DNA of 64,000 nt. Source: Beverwykella pulmonaria (Eukaryota; Ascomycota; Dothideomycetes; Pleosporales; Melanommataceae). The position numbers and the translations under genes are program-made. Of this stretch, positions 43,327-53,944 are shown one piece after another. Location: the NCBI GenBank assembly GCA_001599595.1, contig BCHH01000003.1:4079060-4143059 (forward strand). Direction: 5' to 3'. The notes below the pieces were generated by a model. That model made no database searches. It was given only the letters and a program-made list of their open reading frames with translations, and was not told the origin of the DNA. Each line of letters begins with the position of its first letter. Positions within the stretch are counted from its first letter, which is position 1.

Positions 43327-44229
43327 ATGGCGACAAATGGAGAAGTAAGGGTTGGAGATTTAGACTATGATGGCAAGGTCATCATTTACATCATCAAAGG
43401 TACTTAACTCGCTCTCAAACTCCTTCATTATTATCTCAGCACGTGCTCATTCTTTCCAGCCGATCAGACTAACTACATTAATTATATAAAGCCATTGATT
43501 CTCATCGAAGAGCTCAATGTGCCGTACGTAGTATCAATGGTCGATACTACACAGGAGTGGTTCTATAAAGTTCACCCAGAACGTTATGTTCCTGCACTTA
43601 AAGACTTCTGTCCAGTCACCAAAAAGGAATTTGTGGTTTTTGAAAGCACAGCATGTTTGCAATATCTTGCCGACCGATATGATGTCGATGGCGCTTGGAC
43701 TGGAAGGAACGCTGCTGAGAGGGCTGCAGTGTTCACATGGACGAGTTACCAAACCTCAGGACTGGGGTGAGATATTTTAGAATTTCTGCTCAGGTTTCGA
43801 TACAGACTGACGTGTTGGACGGCAGTCCAACCGCAAAGTACTGGCTGTACTTTCTGAAGGGTTACCCGAATCGTCAGAATCCTGAACCATTGCCTAAGAC
43901 AGTGGCTAAGTATGTTTAGCTTCTAATTTTGTTTATGTGAACTTGAGGAATTAATGATTTGCAGACTTCACGCTAATGTCGTCACTCAGTGGGACATTCT
44001 GGAGAAATGTCTTTCGCCTGGGAGTCATAATTACATTGCACTTCCAGATCGACCAACAATAGCTGATATATCATACTTTCCATTCGCAATGCCATGGATG
44101 TTCAAATTCCTGAGCGTGGATATCGAAAAGTATCCAAACATTAAGGCATGGGGTGAAAGAATGGTCTCGCGACCAGCGGTGAAGCTCATTCTCGAGCGTG
44201 GACCAACATACGGCCATGATACAGAGTAG
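43327..44229 (+). CDS. gliG: Glutathione S-transferase, GliG type
   Basis: Four exons, 43327-43399, 43460-43766, 43826-43909 and 43965-44229, give 242 residues with introns of 55-60 nt in good phase. The thioredoxin-fold N-terminus (GKVIIYIIK...LILIEELNVPYVV) is followed by YVPALKDFC and FESTACLQYLADRY, the glutathione-binding strand-turn with the conserved Glu-Ser. The all-helical C-terminal domain ends in RPTIADISYFPFAMPW and YPNIKAWGERMVSRPA, both GST hallmarks. GliG adds two glutathiones to an acyl-imine intermediate and so introduces the sulphur of ETPs. Its presence is one of the strongest arguments that the product is sulphurised. Confidence 0.82.
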
Positions 44230-45983
44230 AGACATAACTACGTTAGGAGATACCATAGCTGTTTCTTAAAATTTTCATAACTCATGCAAAATATAGCACT
44301 GCAGCACTATTGGACTGCTGTCGACACATACGGCCCGAACTAGAGTTCGGATTTTTGACCCACAACAAGCACTGAAAAGCTGCGTTGTCAATTGTAGCGT
44401 CGCTTGATCAACGCATTTTATTGTGAACGACCAAAATATTTAAATTGCTTCAACCAACATTTCCTATCATATCATTTTTTGAAGCAATTGTGTTTATCGT
44501 TTTCGTTAACAAATGGGCACGTAGACGCCTCCCAAAACCTGGGATTATCGGGGTTGGGAATTATAGTCCACTGAAATTCTAAAGAGTATCTACTTTACAA
44601 AAGTCCCATCCTTTCCGTAGATCGCTTCCGAAAATATATACTAACGTCACTAGTAGAACAATGGTGTGGAACTCCCCTTTCTAGCCGCAAATCCAGATAC
44701 GAGAGCGTTAACGAGAGGAGGTCCAAGGGGTGAGTAATAGCAACAAGCCAGAAGGATGGCAAGAGTAATTGCTAATTCCTTCTAATTCATTAGAGTCTTT
44801 TATTCCAGACACAGGGTGACCAAAATTACTGGTTACTTACACCGTTTCTCAATGAGCACCAGCTGGGCGAGTCGTTAGCGGAATTTTTTTCCCAGGCGAA
44901 ACCAGTTTCATTATTGACACGAACACCCGTAATACGAAGTGACTCTTCAGAATAACGACGGTCAATATTTCCCAAGCAGAGCTCATCGGAAACGTGATAT
45001 CATTACTAGAGGTACAGCTCCGGTCCGAGACAGTGCTTGGGGAAGCATCTCGCAGATTTGGTAATAAGGGCGTTGTTGGCGCGCTTATCAGTTAGTCCGA
45101 TGGAAATTGCTAGCTGAGACAAAAGACCAGAGGCATGGATTACGCAACTGAATACTGGTTTTCAATATCAAAAACTGCGCTCCTTCCGAAGATGCAAACA
45201 GAAGTAATTAATTGTTAGTTTTGGGCTGTTGAGCTATTAATGTGAACGTACAAAAGGTCAACCTTTCTTGCTGCTGTGGCATGAAGGCTTATATAGTTGT
45301 TGGCGAATAATCAATATGCCAGCGAGTCCGACATCTTCGAAGGTTTTTACTCCATGATCCTCAATTCAAGTCCCAAAGGGCTCAGGAACGGCTTTGTGTT
45401 GCCCAAGTGTCCCAAATGAGGGGTCAACTGAGATGGTGTGTTCACACAACGGACCTCCGGCAGGCTTGGGCTCACCCCCTGTAAGCTAGTTACCGTTCGC
45501 CGGATAATTGATCTCATATGCACCCACTTTAGCAGAGATCGTATTGAGCGTTGCTACTGTACTTCGTGTGCTGTGCAACCGTAAGACGGAGATGTCTTCG
45601 CAAGCTATAGGTTCGATCTCAACAGCTTGCATGTCGCGTATAGGAAGTCGTTATGAAGCTTCACTATCTGCACTCCAAACAATATTCTCGAGCTTGGAAA
45701 GACCGGTAATTCTCGGAAAACGACGACTTCTGATTTCTTTCACGTTCGAGTCACCGGAGTCCTGCTTCCCACACCTTCGCAGGGTGGGCAGAACGATCGA
45801 TTGACTCCATGTGGAGGCCAAAATAACTGGCTAGATTTTCATCCGCTTCGCCGTATCCGCCAAATGCCGTCATCCAGTGTTTGCAGACGCCACCAGATCA
45901 AATACAATCCCAGTCTTGCTCAACATGCTTCTCTCTTCTTCAAGGTATATCTAGCTACTCCAAAGGCTCGGAAGTCGGTGCCA
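44230..45983. other. Intergenic region before the cluster regulator
   Basis: About 1.75 kb lies between the GliG-type gene and the Zn2Cys6 gene. It is AT-rich with no coding character. A CGG-N4-CCG (about 45450-45460) and two CGG-N1-CCG stretches occur, but I did not find the N3-spaced palindrome of the other promoters. It probably contains the regulator's promoter and leader. Confidence 0.45.
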
Positions 45984-47196
45984 ATGCTAAGGGAAGATAG
46001 TACTGGAGCCAGCACTGCAGCAGGACGAACACGAACGATAAAGCTCCGAGCAGCGTGCAATCAGTGCAATTTGGCAAAAGTAAGTGGACTTTCTTTGGGA
46101 AGGCTAGCAGATGTTATATACGACTATTGTGTTAACTTACTTCTTTCACTGTCAGGTCAAATGTAGCGGCGAGAGGACTGGATGCGAACGCTGTCTCACT
46201 TGCGACCTACAATGCGTATACATGGAGTCGCGCGTAGGAAAGGTTCCGGGAGTGCGGGCAAGGAAGAAGAGTATACATCAACAAATGGGCATTCCACGAT
46301 CCGAAAATGGGGGAAGACATTTTGTGGTAGCAAATGCGGCGCGATCCGGATCCAGTGGCGATTCTTCCGGCTCTACACTGATGGATGAGGTGGACGATTC
46401 CAACGATAATGATTCAATTATGCAATGGGCCACAGGATCTAACGGTCGGGGATCCGACTTGGGCAACACCTATAGGCCTACAGATAACCACATGGTAGAC
46501 TCCTCTGGGCTGACACCAGTGCAATCAGAAATCTCGGAGCTCGTTATGCCTGGAATGGACTTCGATATCGACGATCTCTTACGGTATCCTGATCAGAGTC
46601 AGTATGAAAAGTCACCAGCAGCGACACCAGTACCAGAAGAGCAAGATGGACGAAGGAGAGCTGAGATTGACAGCCAGTGCGTTCTAGTATGTTGCCAGAT
46701 CGCGAGCGAACTGGAGAGCTATATGGTAGCTAACATCAAATCTCTGCGCATCATCCTCGGAATCGTGAGGAAAGGAGTCGAGAGACTCAACGACGCCGTC
46801 AACTTACAACAAGGCTCTCGGAATTTCCGGACAATGGCCTTGTTTGGTGTTATTCTATACCAGCTTATCGAATTACTCGAGAGCGGCTGTGCATGTTTCC
46901 TCGACACCAATGGCAATCGCAAGGACAGCTTTACGGTTCAGATCCAAGGCATGTTGCCGGGCCTATCTCTAGGCGGCCTAGCAACTCCCGAAGAGCAATC
47001 GTCTTGGCGATCTCACATTGTGCTCAAGGAGATCCAGCAAACTTCCGAAATACTCCAGAGGATTAAGAAGTTGATGGCTGTAGGCGAGAATAGTACAGAG
47101 AGCGGACCAAGTAGTCCGGAAGAGCGGGAGCGATGTTTCCTTGACTTGGAATCTCGATTGAAGGCTCTATCAGACAAAGTCGCCTCGCGGAAGTAG
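45984..47196 (+). CDS. gliZ: Zn2Cys6 transcription factor, GliZ/SirZ (AflR) type
   Basis: Two exons, 45984-46079 and 46156-47196 (76-nt intron, donor GTAAGT), give 378 residues. The intron interrupts the binuclear cluster, as is common: CNQCNLAK-VKCSG, then CERCLTCDLQCVY, giving the six cysteines with spacing 2-6-6-2-6. A basic linker (VRARKKS) follows. The middle is Ser/Asp-rich. The C-terminal part has QCVLVCCQIASEL and RTMALFGVILYQLIELLESG, a helical block typical of AflR-like regulators. It probably activates the cluster through the YCGG-N3-CCGR sites. The frame is open upstream to an ATG at 45864, but the shorter start gives the usual spacing to the finger. Confidence 0.8.
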
Positions 47197-47821
47197 CCTT
47201 CTTTGTTTTTGAATACGAAAGCTGAACTTTCGCATCTACGGATGTGGGGTTTGCTTGTCAGGGTTCAGTACATACAGCCAGGGATCCCTGTAAAGTCAAT
47301 CAATTCTAACCCCACTACTTTAATCTATGACTGCCCCATCAACCAGCCTTCCAATTACTATGGTCGTTTTGTAAGCTCTGTTATGGCGTGCTACTTGCAA
47401 CTCGGTGAATCCTATCAGGCATAACAGAAGAGTACAAGGTCAGTCGAACTTTTTGAACTCCTTAAAAATTTTGATAGATGGAAAGAAAATAAGCACCAAT
47501 GGTCTCGTTGAAAAAAAAAACATTAACTTTGTATTAGGCTGTCGCCTGCTTTATATTGGATTTTCCCAGTCCCCTGGTTCAATGTCTTCCTGGGAGACAG
47601 AAACAAGGCAACGGCAGACGTCTGGGCACGCGAATCTAGACCGTCGCCCTGCCATTGCGCAATTATCATGGGATGACATTTCGCGACTGGAGTAAATTGG
47701 TAGATCAGAAACTCGATAACTATAAACTGCGGGGGCTTCTTATCACAACCCGAGAGCTAAGACATTCTAGGTTGATAAATTTTTGGCACAATCTTGGCAA
47801 CGGACAAAATTTGACCTATTT
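47197..47821. other. Convergent intergenic region, nothing recognised
   Basis: About 0.6 kb lies between the stops of the GliZ-type and GliN-type genes. It holds 3' ends only, with a ten-base A run near 47510. Confidence 0.45.
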
Positions 47822-48871
47822 TTACACTTCACTGGTGACTGGATGGATCATCTCTGGCCCATCCTGTGTAACAAGAGGCTTCCTTGCCCAAACGAAGTAT
47901 ACGCGATTCACCCCTCCCGCTTGGTGTAACTCCTTTTCAACCCAAGGTCTCAAGTTTTCTAATCTCTCGTGCGTAAACGAACCCGACGGAAGTTCTGCAT
48001 TTTGATGAGTACTAGTACCGGAGTAGCTTCCGAAAATAGTGAAGGTTTGCAAACTCACGTGTAGCGGCACCAACAATACCTTCAGTTCCCATCACGAATG
48101 CCTTTGCACTCTTCCACTTCATCTCAGCATCTTCATTTAGCGATCCAAGCGGAACATCAAAAATGCGTTCCTCCACCGACCCTAAGCCCAAGTCCATCAG
48201 CCTGCCTTTCAATTGTTTTGCGACATCGTGGGGAACACCCATGCTACCAAATACGTCCTTCACAAGCTCGAATAACTCTTCCATTGCCGGACCTGTATAT
48301 ACCGAGTGATCGGCTTCAACTAGCTGAATCCAACCACCCGGCTTCAGAAGGCTGACTAGTCCCCGCAACGCATCATCTATTCCGGAATTTCCGGCAGCGG
48401 GTAGTGCGAACCGCTGGTGCACTAAATCAAAACTACAATTCCAATTTTCAGGCCATGGCTTTGTGATGGACTGTACATGGAGTGTAAGATTTTGAGGCCA
48501 GGACGATAACGGTGGAAAATAGGATTGCACGATATCAGTGCCAACATATACATTCGAGGATCCGAGATAGGAGTAGAGATCGCGAAGCCAGAGACCTTTT
48601 GAATAATCAGCAATGAGCAGTTACTCCACTAGATTCTATCTGTGGGGCAATATGGGACCTCACCGTCTGCAGTCGCAGAATCTAAGATTTTGAGAGAGCC
48701 TTTAGTGAGATCTATTGGTGCCAGGACAAGTCTTCCAATGTGAGACTTGAGAACCTGATGTTGGAATGTAAGGCGTTGAATTTCGGCCGAGTTCTGTTGC
48801 ATAAAGTAGTGCTCTTCGGCTTCAAATGAAATCTCATCTTCATTACCGTCTGAGCCTGTGATTTTAGACAT
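47822..48871 (-). CDS. gliN: UMTA-type SAM methyltransferase, GliN type
   Basis: Three exons on the minus strand, 48871-48664, 48595-48059 and 47994-47822 (introns 68 and 64 nt), give 305 residues. The SAM motif I is ILDSATADG-LWLRDLYSYLG, formed across intron 1; this ATADG version is typical of the UMTA family. Further features are YVGTDIV, FDLVHQRFALP, LLKPGGWIQLVEAD (post-motif) and, after the last intron, RPWVEKELHQAGG. GliN N-methylates the amide nitrogen of dithiol gliotoxin. An amide N-methyltransferase role is the most likely one here. A YCGG-N3-CCGR site lies 86 bp upstream of the start. Confidence 0.8.
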
Positions 48872-49324
48872 CGTGATGTAAGAGGAGTTCCTGAGTATAT
48901 TTGGAGAAAATTTGACATCATCACTAACCTAATCAAATTTTTTGTGCTGACTTCTATCGGCATCCGGTTGGTGACCGGATTTTCGGATTTCAATAGAGGC
49001 CGCGAACAGTTCGCCAAAGGAGACGTTTACAGAAAATTGGTTGAGAGTACGAAAGAACAGAAATTTTCCTAATAATACGCTTTGAGGACACCAATTATAA
49101 TACATTAAAATATTGTACAGGAAAACCAGTTGGGGTGAACGGCAAGAGCTGTACCATACCAATCAACCAAGTTCGAGAGAAAAAAACAAGCAACCGCAAG
49201 ATTACAAACCAATCCTGCCCCAGAGCATATCTAAACAGCTTAATTGACATTATTCTGGCCAGACACTTTCCACGACGGCCTTCGCTCCACAGTGATACCT
49301 TCTCAACCCAACCACTATTGTCTC
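48872..49324. other. Spacer upstream of the GliN-type gene
   Basis: About 0.45 kb lies between the GliN-type start and the stop of the rhodopsin-domain gene. It contains the palindrome at 48957-48967 and a second, imperfect half (GGTGACCGGA) just beside it. Nothing else is recognised. Confidence 0.45.
48957..48967. promoter_or_regulatory. TCGG-CAT-CCGG palindrome upstream of the GliN-type gene
   Basis: YCGG-N3-CCGR site 86 bp before the start codon. Directly next to it TTGG-TGA-CCGG is a near match with one changed base, so the pair may form a double site. Confidence 0.5.
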
Positions 49325-50662
49325 TCAAATATGCTCTCTGGGGGAGAGCCCGGTGGGGCTCGGCTGCAACTCAATACTGTGCACGGTCATGCTCCCTTTT
49401 GCACTTGAATTCCCCTCCTTCAACTTCTCAATGTCAGAATATTCGCTACGTTTGTGAGAGTCCTTGCTCTTCTTAGTGAAGCTAGCTGTCGAGCCGAAGC
49501 GAGATGCGAAAGACCAAGTCCGGATCGAAAGGAAAGCTTGCATCTTCTCGGTCTTGAGTAACGCCGGGATACAAAGGAGACAGGAGCAAATTAATCCAAT
49601 ATTGAGCTCGAAGATGCTGCAGATAATCACATCGACGTATACCCAGGAAGTATCTATGGTGTGCACAGATTGGAAACGGTAGTAGAGTGTCAAGGCCGAG
49701 AGAATGGTCGCTCTGTAGAGAAGTTAGAACATATAGTCAAGATAGAAATTAATTCAGAGGGGTTAACTCACAGTAATCCAAGAGCGAAGATGAATCCAAT
49801 ACGGATACGCTTCGCCAGCGTGGTTTTCAGTTGCGCAATTAATGGAAGCGGAATTAGAAGGAGGTACAGATCCGATCCGATATTGAATCCAGCTTGAACA
49901 ATACTCAAGACATGCGCCTTTCCCTGGCATGATGGCTTTGACGCGGAGACCATAGGGTCACCACCCGGTGCCGGTGCGCACCAAATTACGGTGAGAATAA
50001 AGGTAGCACCGTAGAACAAGGCGTTGACAGTAATACCTAACCCTGTGAGGTATTTGGCCACCTTGTTCGATTTGAAGATGCGGAACACCAGGAGGAAGAT
50101 CGAAAGTTTGGTGAAGAAGATGACGACTGGATAGAGCGACTGGCTAGCAATGAGGCGTTGAAAATATGGTTTTTTCATCACGTCACCCATGCGCACTTCC
50201 CAGATGTGGATACCGACACCGCCGCCCGCGAGCGCTTTTAAGTGGTTAGAACAGCAACGAAAAGCAGGAATCCGAAGGGTTAAACTTACCGAGAATATTA
50301 ATGACAGTGTATCCAACATTAAGTATTCCAGCGAAAACACAAGCCCCTAGGTTCATGTCAGATCTATGTTGTTGGGGCTATCTTAGAAACTCACAGTCTT
50401 CTAATCCAATCGATTTGGTCACAGATCCCTTGATGTAGAGCCGAAGTGTTAGGAAGAACACCATGACGCCTAGAATGGCCGCGCAGAGTCCAATGGCCAG
50501 GTCGACCCTGGAATCTGGATGCTCAAAGTTCGGCACAACGCCCGGTGGTGGTGGAGCCATCGGCATAGCCATCATCTGGAGGATTTGCTCGGGAGTAGGT
50601 GGACCCGTACTCGGTGGCGCATTTGAGTCACCAGGGCTGCCTAAACCTGATACGGGAGCCAT
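49325..50662 (-). CDS. Rhodopsin-domain (PTH11/SAT4-like) integral membrane protein
   Basis: Four exons on the minus strand, 50662-50395, 50346-50290, 50234-49772 and 49712-49325, give 391 residues. A Pro/Met-rich N-terminal tail of about 55 residues precedes seven predicted helices. Family hallmarks are LRLYIKGSVTKSIGLED-W at the end of helix 1, GVGIHIWEV, the helix KLSIFLLVFRIFKSNK, the CQGKA loop and DLYLLLIPLPLIAQL. The C-terminal 80 residues are cytoplasmic and Ser/Lys-rich. Proteins of this group are fungal-specific and of mostly unknown function; PTH11 itself is a receptor. No CFEM domain is present. It is head-to-head with the P450 across an 858-bp spacer. Confidence 0.8.
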
Positions 50663-51520
50663 TTGGATGGAAAGAGGACTCGAGAGCGTCACCGGGGCTT
50701 GTCAGGAAAGGATAGACTTGAGAAGCTTTGAAGTTCGAATGGCTAACCACAGTACACGATCGACACGGGTTGGTCCATGGGACTAAATATGTGTCCGATG
50801 ATCAGGGGAACAACGTGGGCGAACGGACCCTCGCAGGGGCTGGCAAGAGTGGGCTTCGAAGGGTGAGCCGGTCTCAACGTCAGCATCCTGCCAATATCTC
50901 ATATTGAATGTCTGGTTCATCCACTACATGATGCATGTCAGCTCGTGGCATCCGTTTGATTAGATTCGGCTTGCCTCGTGGGCTTTCGTCTGCCGAACAA
51001 ACATCTGCGGGCTGTTGTCCAATCGTAGCCGCGATGAAACAAACAGCCACTTGGTGAAAGAAGAGCGGATAATGGCCGAAAATATGGCTTACCTGCAAGA
51101 AACTCTTAGGTATTCGTATTCAACGTATGGGGTGTAGAACCATTGGATGTTGGCGAGCCAGTGCTGGTAACCGAAGGGTGACCGAGAGGGTGCCGGGGTG
51201 GGCACTTCATTTATTTTCACAGCTGGAAAGCAACTCCCGTGAAGAGAACTTCTCAGACTTGTCCAACCAGCATCCCCTTGCGTCTATATTTGGTCATTTG
51301 ATGACATGGCACCCGTGGGTCGCCTCCTCCTCAATCTATCGCAATATACCTGGCGCTTGTATCACCGGTGAACAACGGAAACTATGGTATCGTTCAGATC
51401 CTAGCAGCCACATGGCAATTTCTTGGCCAGCTGAAGAACTAAACATAACCTTATTCTCATAGCGAACCATCAGAGGTCTCAGTCTCTCTGGTGCTCTGGT
51501 ACCCAGCTACACGTTGGAAT
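50663..51520. other. Divergent promoter region of the rhodopsin-domain gene and the P450
   Basis: 858 bp with no coding character. I scanned it for the CGG-N3-CCG palindrome of the cluster promoters and found none. A CGG-N7-CCG stretch occurs near 51066. Confidence 0.45.
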
Positions 51521-53251
51521 ATGACGCTAGCAATTGTCATCTCAACTTGCATCGCTCTGGTACTCCAACGTCCCCTGATCAATCCTTTTAATTCTGACAG
51601 AATTAGTACCTTGTGCATGGAGTAGGAGTTGCAATTTACAACGTGACGTTCCACCCTTTGGCTAAGTTTCCTGGCCCCAAGCTTCTGGGGGCTTTCAAGT
51701 TTCCCTTTCTCTGGAGTTTGTTCAAAGGGTCCTCGGTCAGGGAGACGAAGGTACTCCATGACAAGTATGGCATCATTGTTCGGATTGCGCCCGACCACTT
51801 GTCGTTCAACTCTGCTCAAGCATGGAAAGACATCTATGGGACGAGGCCAGGCAAAAAACAGCTACAGAAGGACGAAGAGTGGTTTGTGGATCACAAAGAG
51901 CCTGTGAACATTATCAGTGGGTCCTCTCACGCAAGGATTCAATTCGATCAATAGCTCATAAGCATAGAGTCGAACGATGCCGACCACGCACGTATCCGAA
52001 AGCTGGTGTCGCATGCCTTCTCCGATGTAGCTCTTCGAGAGCAAGAGCCGCTTTTGACAACGCATACTATGCGTTTTGTCCAGAAGCTGCAGGGCCTCAT
52101 TGATAGCCCGGAGAAAGGCAAGGTCAACATGATGAACTACTTCAACTTTCTTATCTTCGATGTCATCGGAGATCTATGCCTTGGGGAATCATTCGGTTCA
52201 ATTGATTCCGGCCAGTACGACACTTGGGTCATTCAAATATTTGAAGGTCTCAAATTTTGGCGGATCCTGAGGTTCGGCAATGCGTATCCGTTAGTAGGAT
52301 ACATTTTCAAGATCCTTCTGGCCACCATTCCCAGTTTTGAAGCGAAACGGGATACATTCTTCAAGCTGCCTAAGGCTAAAGTTGAAAAGAGAATGGGAAT
52401 AAAGACAGACCGCAAAGATTTTATGAGCTATGTCAGTCTCCATTCAAACATGCTCAGCAGACAGAAGGATTCGCTGACTTGATTATAGATTCTTCGGCAC
52501 AATGACGAAAGGGGAATGCGCCACTCAGAAATCGTCGACACAGCCTCTATCCTTATCGTAGGTGGCTCTGAAACAACTGCAACCCTTCTCTGCGGTCTAA
52601 CATACTACCTCCTAACCACATCCCACGTCATGGCCCGACTCCAACAAGAAATTCGCTCAACCTTCTCTACAGAAACCGATATCAATCTTCTTGCTATTAT
52701 GAAGCTGCCTTATCTGGATGCTGTTGTCGAAGAAGCATTGCGAATATATCCCCCTGCTTCCTCTATATTCCCTCGACGAACCCCGCCAGAGGGCGATGTT
52801 ATTGATGGCTGCTTCATCCCTGGAAATGTAAGGCCACAATGGGAATGCAGAAAGAAGAACGATGCTGATGTGCTAGACCTCGATCGGTGTACATCATTTT
52901 GCTACATACCGTAGTGCCATGAATTTCACAAACCCTGACGTGTTTGCACCAGAGCGATGGCTGCCAGAAGGGGCAGAACGATACAAAGGGGATATAAAAG
53001 CCGCCTTTCAGCCCTTCCAGCTTGGTCCTCGAGGTTGCATTGGGAAGAAGTTCGTATACCCTTCCAAATCCCGGGATGATACTTATGTGTCCAGCTTGGC
53101 TTATTTCGAGATCAAGTCCACAATAGCACGCCTCATTTGGAACTTTGACATGGAATTGTGTGAGGAAAGCAAGGATTGGACGAAACAAAACGTATTCCTG
53201 GTGTGGGAAAAAGGACCGCTGTGGGTGAAACTGAAGCACCGGAGTGACTAA
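51521..53251 (+). CDS. Cytochrome P450 monooxygenase
   Basis: Six exons, 51521-51559, 51607-51916, 51968-52431, 52489-52827, 52877-53049 and 53095-53251, give 493 residues. Introns are 45-57 nt. The N-terminus has a membrane anchor leading to IYNVTFHPLAKFPGPKLLGA. P450 landmarks: DHARIRKLVSHAFSD (C-helix), GGSETTAT in the I-helix, the ExxR of EEALRIYPP, PERW, and the haem loop FQPFQLGPRGCIGKN with the Cys ligand. It resembles the fungal group around isotrichodermin C-15 hydroxylase, which includes several ETP-cluster P450s. It is the only intact P450 in the window, so it could do the alpha-oxidation needed before GliG or act as a tailoring enzyme. I cannot decide which. Confidence 0.88.
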
Positions 53252-53944
53252 GAGTTCTATAGCCGACGTCTACCGCAAATTGGTGCATACTCAGGCACTA
53301 TTATTGTCCGAAAGGTATGTCCATACGCCGGAGCATGTCTCTCTCAGCAGGCAAGAACCTCCTGGTACCAATATGTCATGTAGTTTTATCACGGTATATC
53401 ACGTGAATATCACGTGCACCATATGATCTTGGATATCACGTGTACTGTACGCTTAGTCACATGTCCCGATTAGTCATGGCTAGATATATATGCTCGTCGA
53501 TTTCCATAGCTTCTAAATCAACTCAGTCCCTGATTTATCTCGTCCATATTACGTGACCGCGCACTCCGATAAGTTTGTTTAATTCTAGTTTGGAAGAGTC
53601 GCTTATAGGGTTAGCTAACGGTTGTAACGGTTTCGGCTTATCAGCTGCTCTGACCTGATCTGTCCTAGAACAACGCAGTCGCCATATGATCATTGTCCCC
53701 CATCAGAAAATCCTTACAACAGTCCTATTGAATACATGACCCATCTTCCTTGCCGCGAAGTATGCTTCTGGAGCAATGTTGAGCACTAGTTCACGCATAT
53801 AAGCAAGCGCCTCCCAACGGCATGTAAGATGGATCAATTGTCGTAGAAAAAATTAGCACGTCAAGGCAATCTCCCAGGGACTAAAGAAAGCTATTGGATC
53901 CACCGGATGCCAATGTAAGAAAGAACCCAGAGGAACCGGACCGT
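53252..53944. other. Convergent intergenic region with a cluster of CACGTG sites
   Basis: About 0.7 kb lies between the stops of the P450 and the RNA polymerase gene. It contains three copies of ATATCACGTG (53396, 53407, 53433) within 47 bp, followed by related GTCACATG and TTACGTGAC. No open frame has family character. Confidence 0.5.

Noticed and set aside
45010..45030. CGG-T-CCG stretch in the regulator's upstream region as an autoregulatory site
   Set aside because: Spacing is one base instead of three, so it does not match the cluster motif.
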